Shown piece after piece: positions 60,501 to 64,000 of a stretch of 64,000 nt of DNA; positions within the stretch are counted from its first letter, which is position 1; each line of letters begins with the position of its first letter. The DNA is from Amblyornis subalaris (lineage: Eukaryota > Chordata > Aves > Passeriformes > Ptilonorhynchidae): assembly GCA_018881555.1 (NCBI GenBank), contig JACAXG010000130.1:2055848-2119847 (forward strand), given 5' to 3'. Both the position numbers and the translations under genes were made by a program. The notes under the pieces are model-generated. The model did no database searches. It was given only the letters and a program-made list of their open reading frames with translations, and was not told the origin of the DNA.

Positions 60501-63377
60501 CCGACCTTATCTTAGTTACTGTCCCTTGTGTGCAGCTTATCCCAGGCATCTGTCAGTGACTGCAGTCTGACAGGTAGCAAACAAGGTGAACAGAACATCC
60601 AAAAGAAAGAATTCCTGGTTACTGTAAGGATTCCTTTAACCCTTCCATGGATGAAGCCCAGCAATGTGCACTGTTCTGTCAATCATAATAAGTAGCCTGA
60701 CATTTTTTCTTGAACAATTCTGCTTTCTCCAAAGAATTCTTGTTTAAAATTATTCCTGTTTTAATGCAAAATTCAGCTTCTTACAGTTTTAAGCTAAAAG
60801 GAAAAAAAAAAATTTAAAAATTGATATGTGGTCTCTCTTGACTCTGTATAAAACATGAATTCTTGGCAGGTTTTGATACTGTGCTGCTTCTCACTGCCTT
60901 CAGCTGCAGTTTTGTGCCCAGTCCTGCAATTTCCAATCTGATGTACCAAACTGTGGTTTTGACTTGGTTCTGTTGGTGTGTGTTTCCAGGTAAATACGCG
61001 ATGCGAGACCTGGTCAATCGGCTCCCAGGAGGCAACGGGCCAAGCATCCTGTCGGACGAGACGGTGGCCGCGATCTGCTGTGCCCTGCACGAGGTCACCA
61101 GCAAGAACATGGAGAATGCCAAGGCCCTCGCTGACACCGGTGGGATAGAGAAGCTGGTCAACATAACCAAGGGAAGAGGTGACAGGCAAGTAGGCAGCAA
61201 AGGTTGTGCCTGACCTGTTTGTGTCCATTTAAAATGCTTAAGAATACGGGAAATGGTTTTTTGAGTGAGAAAAAGATCTGCTTTTGCAGTCTGGGTCTGA
61301 GGAGCTGACAGCTGGAATCTCGCTGGGAGGGAGGAGGCACCGGTACCGCTGTGCTCTGCAGTGTTCTCTGTCCAGGGCTTCTGGTGGCTTCTACAACTGC
61401 TCACAGTAACCATGGTCACAGGACCTGTTCAGGTTAAATGAGTTAAACTGTCTCCCAAACACCTACAACATTAATAGAATATTTGGAGCTTTTCCAAGTG
61501 AGACTGTGTGGGCATCTTTGTCAGGACGTATCCCAGCAGCTGTGAATTGTACCTAGTGCAGCCCTTTGGTCAGTGGAAGGAGAACGTGGCCAGGGGATCC
61601 CCTCGAAACAGGATTGTCAGGCAAGTGCTGGCTGAGGGGAGCTGGTCCTGCTGTCTGTGCCAGGGCTCCAGGGAGGCTGTCAGCCGAGTTCTGTGCTGGC
61701 ATCATGGTTGTCTAGTGGGAATGAAACCTGTGAGTGTGTGGTGGGTCAGCAGCAGAAGGCCCCAGAACCCTGTGGCTGTGGGACAGGGCAGCAGGAGGCC
61801 CCAGAACCCTGTGGATGTGGGATGGGGCAGCAGGAGCCCAGCCCAGGGATCCCGTGGCCAATGCTCAGCATCGCCGCTCTCCTCCACAGCGGGGCTGACA
61901 CAAACCATCTCAACAAGGCTCCTGTACAGACCAGGCTGTCACCGATCTTCCCATGAATAGCGGGATGCTGGTGGTACAGTCAGCCCTGAGTGCTGTTCCC
62001 AGATTGGATCTGATGGTAAAGGAGAGGAAGGGATCTCTTCTCAGAGACGTGGGTCAGTGTGAATCCACCACACCACATTTATAGCACAGTCTGTGGCTGA
62101 CAAGGAGCTGCGCTGTGTTTTGACTATCCCTAGTTTATATCACTTTCTATGTCCAAGAGACACAGGCTCATTCCAGCTGCAAGTATGGATGCAGTGTTCT
62201 ACAACCTCATTGCTCTGTGGAGACATCATGTGAAGTTGCATCTGCACTTACATTTATGAGGCAACAGNGTACACTNAACAGATTTAAAATCTTGTGAACA
62301 TATTAAGAGTGTCTGCTAATTGATTAACTCTAGCAACTATTTTTTCAGTGTTTTCATCCAAAACCTGTATTTGGATGAATCCTCACAATGACAGAAAAGG
62401 CCTGTTTAACACAGATGTCCATGCTGTGGCATTTAATGTCCAGTCACTAGTACAGTACCACTCCCAGCTTACTCCATTTCTCTATGAAAAGATGCCATGA
62501 TTTTATTTTTCATAATAGTTGGAGCAACTTTCATTGTCTTGCTCTTGAGAGTGGAAAAGTGTTTTCCCAAACAAAGTTTTCAGTAGTGCAGCACAGAACG
62601 GAGAACAAGGACTCACTATGAGGATGTCTAGAGGCTTTTAATAGCAGTGCACTTTTATTTTTTATTTTTTTGCAGTTAAAGGTTTTGTACAGTGATTTAA
62701 AGTCTGAAGTCTCCATTTTTATGAAATGCACCAAATAGAATGTTTCCTTGAACGATTTTTAATTCTTGCCAACACTGACGAGTTGGCATTTCAACTATTG
62801 ACGAATTTCAACTATTCTCTCTGTATTCCTCATGTGGGTGACCTGAAGAGAACATTCCAGGCTGAAAAGGGAAGTGACTGTCAGGTTGATCAGGTTGTGC
62901 CCCATCTCCTGATGAGGCTGCAGGCTTGGCCATGCTCACGCTGGTGATGCAGGGTCTGGTTTGCCCCACAGCTGCAGGTTCAGCCTGTTATGAAGCTCAG
63001 GAAGACTGTTCTTTTGAAGTGGAATTCAGTGGCTTTTCTAACCCTGCTGTATTCTTCACCTCCTCAGGTCCTCACTGAAGGTTGTCAAGGCGGCGGCCCA
63101 GGTACTGAACACGCTGTGGCAGTACCGAGACCTACGGAGCATTTATAAAAAGGTAAATTACAAATTTAGCTTGCACTGGGAAATGGTGCCACAAAAACTC
63201 CTCATTTATTTATAACTTGCAATTTATTCTGATGTGTTTTTCTTGTCACCACTCCGTAGGATGGGTGGAATCAAAGTCACTTTATTACACCAGTATCAAC
63301 GCTGGAACGAGAGAGATTCAAATCCCATCCTTCTCTATCCACAGCCAATCAGCAGATGTCACCTGTCATGCAGTCAG
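18405..63377 (+). CDS. PKP4: Plakophilin 4 (p0071), split gene, 18 coding exons visible, 3' end missing
   Basis: Joining the 18 exons listed below gives an uninterrupted frame of 1,038 residues plus one base; every exon length and splice phase is mutually consistent. The layout is an N-terminal coiled coil (about residues 36-75), a Ser/Pro/Tyr-rich head (to about 515), an armadillo domain (about 517-1000) interrupted by a lysine-rich loop, and the start of the C-terminal tail. The N-terminus, the head motifs and the armadillo sequence match my memory of human PKP4 (about 1,190 residues) closely enough to separate it from CTNND1, CTNND2 and ARVCF. Family knowledge: PKP4 binds the juxtamembrane tail of classical cadherins at adherens junctions, associates with desmosomal proteins, and acts at the midbody in RhoA control during cytokinesis. 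The final 150 or so residues lie beyond the window. I see no break in the visible coding sequence. Confidence 0.97.
19876..20005. repeat. Imperfect 51-55-bp tandem duplication in intron 2
   Basis: TGCCCAGAGCAGT starts at 19876 and again at 19927. ATTGCTGGGATCTCC starts at 19897 and again at 19952. The two units differ by a 4-base indel, and a partial third follows (GCAGGGACCCCACTGCCCAG). Confidence 0.8.
22116..22128. repeat. Poly-T tract
   Basis: A run of T in intron 2, possibly the complement of an old poly-A tail, but no element is recognisable beside it. Confidence 0.6.
28823..28920. repeat. 11-bp inverted repeat upstream of coding exon 2
   Basis: AATCACTGATT at 28823-28833 and its reverse complement AATCAGTGATT at 28910-28920 are separated by 76 bases and lie 70 bases before the acceptor. 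They could form a weak intronic stem; chance is also plausible. Confidence 0.4.
28989..29101 (+). CDS. PKP4: PKP4 coding exon 2 (residues 44-81), coiled coil
   Basis: The acceptor is AATTTCAG, ending 28988; the donor is AG|GTACAG at 29101/29102. The 113 bases encode [20 protein letters not shown] and continue to SIAST, then two bases of a serine codon. The heptad-like spacing of L, F and V among charged residues is the coiled coil shared by the delta-catenin subfamily. The exon leaves in phase 2. The flanking introns are long and AT-rich (10.5 kb and 8.4 kb). Confidence 0.97.
33522..33656. repeat. A-rich low-complexity tract
   Basis: Runs such as AACAACTAAACAACAAAAAA and CAAAACAAACAAAAAACCCC, then a run of 12 A at about 33645-33656. 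It may include an old retroposon tail, but no body is recognisable. Confidence 0.7.
33890..34050. other. CpG-richer patch in intron 3
   Basis: About a dozen CpG in 160 bases within otherwise CpG-poor intron, including AACGCACCGC. No exon with paired splice sites and no known repeat was recognised. Confidence 0.3.
37015..37215. repeat. Nested minisatellite built on 5-bp units
   Basis: The anchor ACACTGG (once ATATTGG) occurs at 37031, 37061, 37106, 37156 and 37191, giving spacings of 30, 45, 50 and 35 bases, all multiples of five. Between anchors are runs of GTGCT and GGGCT pentamers and a GCTGCTxxTGGCACACACTGG block. Expansion and loss of pentamers inside a larger repeat explains the variable unit length. 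Confidence 0.8.
37527..37561 (+). CDS. PKP4: PKP4 coding exon 3, 35-nt small exon (residues 81-93)
   Basis: A polypyrimidine tract with nine consecutive T precedes CTGCAG, ending 37526; the donor is CAG|GTATTA at 37561/37562. The exon encodes [12 protein letters not shown] with split codons at both ends (phase 2 in, phase 1 out). At 35 bases its length is not a multiple of three, so skipping it would shift the frame. The [10 protein letters not shown] motif is a PKP4 signature, which is what allowed such a small exon to be placed. Confidence 0.95.
39078..39128. repeat. (CTTT)n-like polypyrimidine tract
   Basis: TTTCTTTCTTTTTCTTTC followed by CTCTTTCCTTCCTTCTTTCT: almost pure pyrimidine with a 4-base rhythm, interrupted. 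Confidence 0.8.
40678..40904 (+). mobile_element. CR1 LINE 3' fragment, sense orientation
   Basis: The stretch carries hallmark CR1 tail sequence: TTTAGGTTGGATATTAGGGA, then GTGGAGTCCCCATCCCTGGA, GGGATTTAAAAACC, ATGGTTGGACTTGATGGGCT and TTTTCCAACCTAAA, ending with the octamer-like repeat TTCTGTGGTTCTGTA. About 225 bases remain, 5' truncated as is usual for CR1. Its presence is strong support for an avian (sauropsid) source. Confidence 0.92.
41621..41743 (+). CDS. PKP4: PKP4 coding exon 4 (residues 93-134)
   Basis: The acceptor is ATTCTTTCAG, ending 41620. The exon encodes [19 protein letters not shown], then [20 protein letters not shown] and EG. The end is chosen at 41743 with donor GTCTGT because the next exon then continues HESEGSVGNS, as in the human protein. 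A stronger-looking donor, GTGAGG, starts six bases earlier at 41738; its use would remove two residues in frame. The intron that follows is only 152 bases. The [13 protein letters not shown] block is strongly conserved in my memory of mammalian PKP4. Confidence 0.94.
41896..42086 (+). CDS. PKP4: PKP4 coding exon 5 (residues 134-197)
   Basis: The acceptor is CTATCTACAG, ending 41895; the donor is CAG|GTACTC at 42086/42087. The exon encodes [20 protein letters not shown], then [15 protein letters not shown] and a segment ending RAEGQTSVQ. It is Ser/Asn/Gln-rich head sequence with no recognisable fold. It enters in phase 1 and leaves in phase 0. The short upstream intron (152 bases) suggests that exons 4 and 5 may be recognised by intron definition. 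Confidence 0.96.
42087..42895 (+). other. Intron 6 region of PKP4 (between coding exons 5 and 6)
   Basis: 809 bases, GT-AG, phase 0. I see nothing in it beyond unique sequence. Confidence 0.9.
42896..43451 (+). CDS. PKP4: PKP4 coding exon 6, large head exon (residues 198-383)
   Basis: The acceptor is TTTTAAACAG, ending 42895; the donor is CAG|GTGAGT at 43451/43452. At 556 bases this is the largest coding exon seen. It carries repeated basic Ser-Pro motifs ([56 protein letters not shown]), likely proline-directed phosphorylation sites in a disordered head. It ends with the conserved block [20 protein letters not shown]. Third codon positions are GC-richer than in exons 2-5, beginning a rise that peaks in exons 7 and 8. 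Confidence 0.97.
43452..45835 (+). other. Intron 7 region of PKP4 (between coding exons 6 and 7)
   Basis: 2.4 kb, GT-AG, phase 1. It has a GC-richer centre near 44.85-45.07 kb, but no exon, RNA or repeat that I can support. Confidence 0.9.
45836..46027 (+). CDS. PKP4: PKP4 coding exon 7 (residues 383-447), Tyr-rich head
   Basis: The acceptor is TTGGTTGCAG, ending 45835; the donor is CCG|GTGGGT at 46027/46028. The exon encodes [20 protein letters not shown], then [13 protein letters not shown] and [20 protein letters not shown]. After the first few codons nearly every codon ends in G or C. The tyrosine motifs (PIYEG, FYSPVY) are candidate phosphosites by analogy with delta-catenins. A second GT (GTGACG) lies four bases further on but would shift the frame, so it was not used. 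Confidence 0.96.
46028..47303 (+). other. Intron 8 region of PKP4 (between coding exons 7 and 8)
   Basis: 1.3 kb, GT-AG, phase 1, mostly AT-rich although both flanking exons are GC-extreme. Nothing else was recognised. Confidence 0.9.
47304..47514 (+). CDS. PKP4: PKP4 coding exon 8 (residues 447-517), GC-extreme linker, ends at a GC donor
   Basis: The acceptor is TTTTATCCTAG, ending 47303. The exon encodes [20 protein letters not shown], then a linker rich in Ala, Pro, Gly and Arg, and closes with [17 protein letters not shown]. Both ends are conserved, while the middle differs strongly from the human protein as I recall it and contains dense CpG. The frame continues into exon 9 only if the donor is AG|GCAAGT at 47514/47515, a GC donor. 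The nearby GT at 47519 would break the frame. It enters in phase 1 and leaves in phase 2. Confidence 0.94.
47515..47520 (+). other. PKP4: Non-canonical GC splice donor of intron 9
   Basis: The sequence AG|GCAAGT at 47513-47520 is the consensus for GC-AG introns. The exon boundary is fixed by phase: AG plus the first G of exon 9 makes the arginine of KDPREF. No GT nearby gives the same frame. The matching acceptor is CCCATGAAG, ending 49854. Confidence 0.9.
48235..48287. repeat. 22-bp minisatellite, about 2.4 copies
   Basis: GAGGCAGCTTCTAGAC begins at 48235 and 48257, and AAGGCAGCT begins a partial third copy at 48279, all at 22-base spacing. Confidence 0.85.
49328..49356. repeat. Perfect AT-rich palindrome (13-bp arms, 3-nt loop)
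   Basis: AAAATCATTAA at 49330-49340 and TTAATGATTTT at 49344-49354 are reverse complements around ATT. Two more T-A pairs extend the arms outward. It may form a hairpin or cruciform. Confidence 0.8.
49855..49987 (+). CDS. PKP4: PKP4 coding exon 9, start of armadillo domain (residues 517-561)
   Basis: The acceptor is CCCATGAAG, ending 49854; the donor is GAG|GTAGGT at 49987/49988. The exon encodes [20 protein letters not shown], then [20 protein letters not shown] and VKTE. This is the first armadillo repeat, with the canonical [10 protein letters not shown] helix and the [11 protein letters not shown] helix that face cadherin in p120-family structures. It pairs with the upstream GC donor in phase 2 and leaves in phase 0. 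Confidence 0.97.
49988..51087 (+). other. Intron 10 region of PKP4 (between coding exons 9 and 10)
   Basis: 1.1 kb, GT-AG, phase 0. It contains a short (AC)n run at about 50151-50161 and nothing else recognised. Confidence 0.9.
51088..51301 (+). CDS. PKP4: PKP4 coding exon 10, armadillo repeats (residues 562-633)
   Basis: The acceptor is GCTTTCCAG, ending 51087; the donor is CAG|GTAAGC at 51301/51302. The exon encodes [20 protein letters not shown], then [20 protein letters not shown] and a segment ending [21 protein letters not shown]. The helix pattern [10 protein letters not shown] / [12 protein letters not shown] / [10 protein letters not shown] is textbook armadillo. It leaves in phase 1 within a glycine codon. 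Confidence 0.98.
51302..56397 (+). other. Intron 11 region of PKP4 (between coding exons 10 and 11)
   Basis: 5.1 kb, GT-AG, phase 1. It holds a probable minus-strand CR1 fragment at 55.2 kb. Several short open frames (for example 52280-52552) have no recognisable relative or paired splice sites. No other feature was supported. Confidence 0.9.
55172..55285 (-). mobile_element. Probable CR1 LINE 3' fragment, antisense, degraded
   Basis: On the + strand it begins CAGAATAGAATGGGACCTAT, followed by GGTCACCTGGNCTGACTGCC and TTGTCCAAATGCTTCTT, which resemble the complement of a CR1 tail (end octamers, then the CCAACTGCC and GGCATTGTCCAAATGCCTCTT landmarks). Divergence is high and the far edge is uncertain. 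Confidence 0.55.
56398..56581 (+). CDS. PKP4: PKP4 coding exon 11, armadillo repeat (residues 633-694)
   Basis: The acceptor is AATTCTTCTAAG, ending 56397 (AAG rather than CAG); the donor is GAG|GTATTT at 56581/56582. The exon encodes [20 protein letters not shown], then [14 protein letters not shown] and a segment ending [12 protein letters not shown]. The VLWNLSS helix followed by a long insertion with DDDHKIKF is typical of the family. It enters in phase 1 and leaves in phase 2, in the arginine before NLSSAG of exon 12. Confidence 0.97.
56582..56895 (+). other. Intron 12 region of PKP4 (between coding exons 11 and 12)
   Basis: 314 bases, GT-AG, phase 2. Unique AT-rich sequence, nothing recognised. 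Confidence 0.9.
56896..57013 (+). CDS. PKP4: PKP4 coding exon 12, armadillo repeat (residues 694-733)
   Basis: The acceptor is CCAACCTTCAG, ending 56895; the donor is AAG|GTGTGT at 57013/57014. The exon encodes [20 protein letters not shown] followed by [19 protein letters not shown]. The upstream intron is 314 bases. It leaves in phase 0. The human protein as I recall it has RSCEG where this has RCCEG; all other positions look conservative. Confidence 0.97.
57014..57484 (+). other. Intron 13 region of PKP4 (between coding exons 12 and 13)
   Basis: 471 bases, GT-AG, phase 0, with a T/G-rich end running into the acceptor. Nothing else was recognised. Confidence 0.9.
57485..57676 (+). CDS. PKP4: PKP4 coding exon 13 with lysine-rich loop (residues 734-797)
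   Basis: The acceptor is TTTGGTTCAG, ending 57484; the donor is CAG|GTTTGT at 57676/57677. The exon encodes [20 protein letters not shown], then [30 protein letters not shown], eight lysines (residues 784-791) and TSQEDQ. The basic run sits in the long insertion between armadillo repeats that in p120-catenin carries a nuclear-localisation-like and Rho-regulating basic segment. The run is coded by mixed AAA and AAG, with two runs of eight A, so it is a place to check for sequencing slippage; the frame is intact here. Confidence 0.97.
57818..57991 (+). CDS. PKP4: PKP4 coding exon 14, armadillo repeat (residues 798-855)
   Basis: The acceptor is TTCTTTCTCAG, ending 57817; the donor is AAG|GTATGG at 57991/57992. 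The exon encodes [20 protein letters not shown], then [20 protein letters not shown] and [18 protein letters not shown]. The HPSVVKPYL and [11 protein letters not shown] helices are strongly conserved across delta-catenins. The upstream intron is only 141 bases and contains an in-frame TGA, so its retention would truncate the protein. Phase 0 on both sides, so skipping would keep the frame. Confidence 0.97.
57992..58817 (+). other. Intron 15 region of PKP4 (between coding exons 14 and 15)
   Basis: 826 bases, GT-AG, phase 0. A short A-rich stretch occurs at about 58538-58562. Nothing else was recognised. Confidence 0.9.
58818..58968 (+). CDS. PKP4: PKP4 coding exon 15, armadillo repeat (residues 856-906)
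   Basis: The acceptor is GTTCTGTCAG, ending 58817; the donor is TTG|GTACGT at 58968/58969. The exon encodes [20 protein letters not shown], then [20 protein letters not shown] and [10 protein letters not shown]. The helices [10 protein letters not shown] and [14 protein letters not shown] match the family. It enters in phase 0 and leaves in phase 1. Confidence 0.98.
58969..60989 (+). other. Intron 16 region of PKP4 (between coding exons 15 and 16)
   Basis: 2.0 kb, GT-AG, phase 1. The stretch 60370-60475 contains an octamer-type site (ATGCAAAT), a second ATGCAAAG and TCAATTAATCATTC, a possible conserved element. No exon was recognised. Confidence 0.88.
60370..60475. promoter_or_regulatory. 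Candidate intronic enhancer element
   Basis: ATGCAAAT (the POU octamer) at about 60380-60387, ATGCAAAG at about 60405-60412 and the homeodomain-like TCAATTAATCATTC at about 60460-60473 cluster in 100 bases. These are motif matches only; short AT-rich motifs occur often by chance. Confidence 0.25.
60990..61185 (+). CDS. PKP4: PKP4 coding exon 16, armadillo repeat, ends at a GC donor (residues 906-971)
   Basis: The acceptor is GTGTTTCCAG, ending 60989. The exon encodes [20 protein letters not shown], then [20 protein letters not shown] and a segment ending [14 protein letters not shown]. The frame into exon 17 works only with donor AG|GCAAGT at 61185/61186; the GT at 61190 gives the wrong phase. 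The exon begins GTAAAT, so acceptor plus exon start reads like a donor. Third positions are GC-rich. Confidence 0.95.
61186..61191 (+). other. PKP4: Non-canonical GC splice donor of intron 17
   Basis: AG|GCAAGT at 61184-61191, the same eight bases as at the intron 9 donor. The phase is fixed by the arginine codon AG+G joining GRGD to SSLKVV. The acceptor is CACCTCCTCAG, ending 63067. Confidence 0.9.
61192..63067 (+). other. Intron 17 region of PKP4, GC-AG type
   Basis: 1.9 kb between coding exons 16 and 17, starting at the GC donor at 61186. The first 800 bases are GC-rich and include a 39-bp minisatellite; the remainder is AT-rich. No exon was recognised. Confidence 0.88.
61747..61842. repeat. 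39-bp minisatellite, about 2.3 copies
   Basis: CCCCAGAACCCTGTGG begins at 61760 and 61799, 39 bases apart, with the flanking GGGCAGCAGGAG segment also repeated and a partial third copy after 61825. Because 39 is a multiple of three, open frames of 99-150 codons span it without meaning. Confidence 0.85.
63068..63152 (+). CDS. PKP4: PKP4 coding exon 17, last armadillo helices (residues 971-999)
   Basis: The acceptor is TTCACCTCCTCAG, ending 63067; the donor is AAG|GTAAAT at 63152/63153. The exon encodes [20 protein letters not shown] followed by DLRSIYKK. The [17 protein letters not shown] block closes the armadillo domain in this subfamily. It enters in phase 2 and leaves in phase 0. The next intron is 107 bases. 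Confidence 0.97.
63260..63377 (+). CDS. PKP4: PKP4 coding exon 18, start of C-terminal tail (residues 1000-1039), last visible exon
   Basis: The acceptor is CACTCCGTAG, ending 63259; the donor is CAG|GTCAGT at 63377/63378. The exon encodes [20 protein letters not shown] followed by [19 protein letters not shown], leaving in phase 1. The GWN.[12 protein letters not shown] motif is conserved in delta-catenins. I found no further coding exon in 63378-64000, so the remaining tail (about 150 residues by comparison with the human length) lies outside the window. Confidence 0.95.
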
Positions 63378-64000
63378 GTCAGTCAGGGAGGGTGAAGGGG
63401 ACCTGCTATCCCATGTTTTTAACTCAAACAGCTTCTCAGTTTGGTACTAATTCCTTTTAAAACACAGAAGTCAGGCTGTTGCTTCTTGGTGTTTGAGCAA
63501 AGTATTTCACGTGCTCTGAGTGCTTCCTGGGCTGTTCCTACAAAGTGAAATCCTCAACAAATACAGCTGGACATTGTTACAAACCACTGCTCTCTCTGAA
63601 GCCACTCCTCCTGTGCTGTGTGGGAATTGTGGACAAGGCCTCATGGAATGTGGAGACCTNGCAGCATAAACAGCAACAGACCCACAGCGAGGAGCCCATT
63701 TTCATTCCCAACTAAGTCACTTTCCTTTAGGATGAGCAACCAAAACCAAACATCTTACTTTTCTAACTCCTCCTTATTTACTTCTCGTCTTTGTTCCTTT
63801 AACATCTTCAGTGCTAGGATTTAGATCTTCAAGAGGGCTGATACAAAACCTACCTGAAGCCTTCTATTTTGTCTTCATTTGATATTTTATTTTACCCAAT
63901 TTATTCTTCTAGAAACTATCTAGAGCAGATCTCTGTTAATACCAAGAAATACCTACCTACCATGACTGCTAAAATTAGAGACCAGTTCCCAATTAAACTC
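63378..64000 (+). other. Start of intron 19 region of PKP4 (after coding exon 18)
   Basis: The sequence continues from GTCAGT to the window end. I searched it in all three frames for the Ser/Tyr-rich C-terminal tail of PKP4 and found none, so the next exon lies outside. Confidence 0.85.

Noticed and set aside
61190..61195. GT donor (GTAGGC) just after exon 16
   Set aside because: It gives the wrong phase for exon 17.
60794..61419. Minus-strand open frames of 144 and 201 codons across coding exon 16
   Set aside because: They are antisense shadows of a GC-rich PKP4 exon.
61508..61960. 150-codon open frame with repeated GSRRPQNPV segments
   Set aside because: It is a translation of the 39-bp minisatellite in intron 17; not spliced to PKP4.
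1..64000. tRNA, snRNA, snoRNA, microRNA hairpins and CRISPR arrays
   Set aside because: No recognisable conserved boxes, cloverleaf sequence or regularly spaced direct repeats were seen; by-eye inspection could miss a small hairpin.
1..64000. A previously undescribed multi-gene system
   Set aside because: The window contains one well-known split gene and ordinary intron content; nothing supports additional genes or a novel system.

Overview
This window is vertebrate, almost certainly avian, nuclear DNA. It holds most of one split gene on the + strand: PKP4 (plakophilin 4, also called p0071), an armadillo-repeat protein of the p120-catenin/delta-catenin subfamily. I found 18 coding exons by reading the three forward frames against the remembered family protein and then requiring splice sites and phases to agree. 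Joined, they give 3,115 coding bases, or 1,038 complete residues plus one base, with no internal stop or frameshift. The start codon is at 18405. The last visible coding base is 63377, after which intron sequence runs off the window. Roughly the last 150 residues, including the PDZ-binding tail known from the family, and the 3' UTR lie downstream. The non-coding first exon(s) lie upstream of the window or are not recognisable.

The bird assignment rests on three things: compact introns, a CR1 LINE tail at about 40.7 kb, and a solo LTR at about 14.7-15.3 kb of a family I recognise from many bird genomes. I cannot name the species. Single scattered N bases suggest a draft assembly.

Layout. Bases 1-18399 are intron 1 or upstream sequence, carrying the solo LTR, a 33-bp minisatellite with a GGAAG expansion, and two CpG-richer patches. 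Bases 18400-43451 hold coding exons 1-6: the N-terminal coiled coil and a Ser/Pro/Tyr-rich head, separated by long AT-rich introns. Bases 45836-47514 hold coding exons 7-8, which are extremely GC-rich. Bases 49855-63377 hold coding exons 9-18: the armadillo domain and the start of the C-terminal tail. No other protein-coding gene, structural RNA gene or CRISPR array is supported; most other open frames are short intronic chance frames.

The most notable points are two GC-AG introns in the same gene (donors at 47515 and 61186), a pair of in-frame tandem donors 6 bases apart at the end of coding exon 4, a sharp GC jump that has recast the linker in coding exon 8, and nested pentamer-based minisatellites. 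I found no sign of a previously undescribed biological system; this is an ordinary, well-conserved gene with a few interesting splice and composition features.
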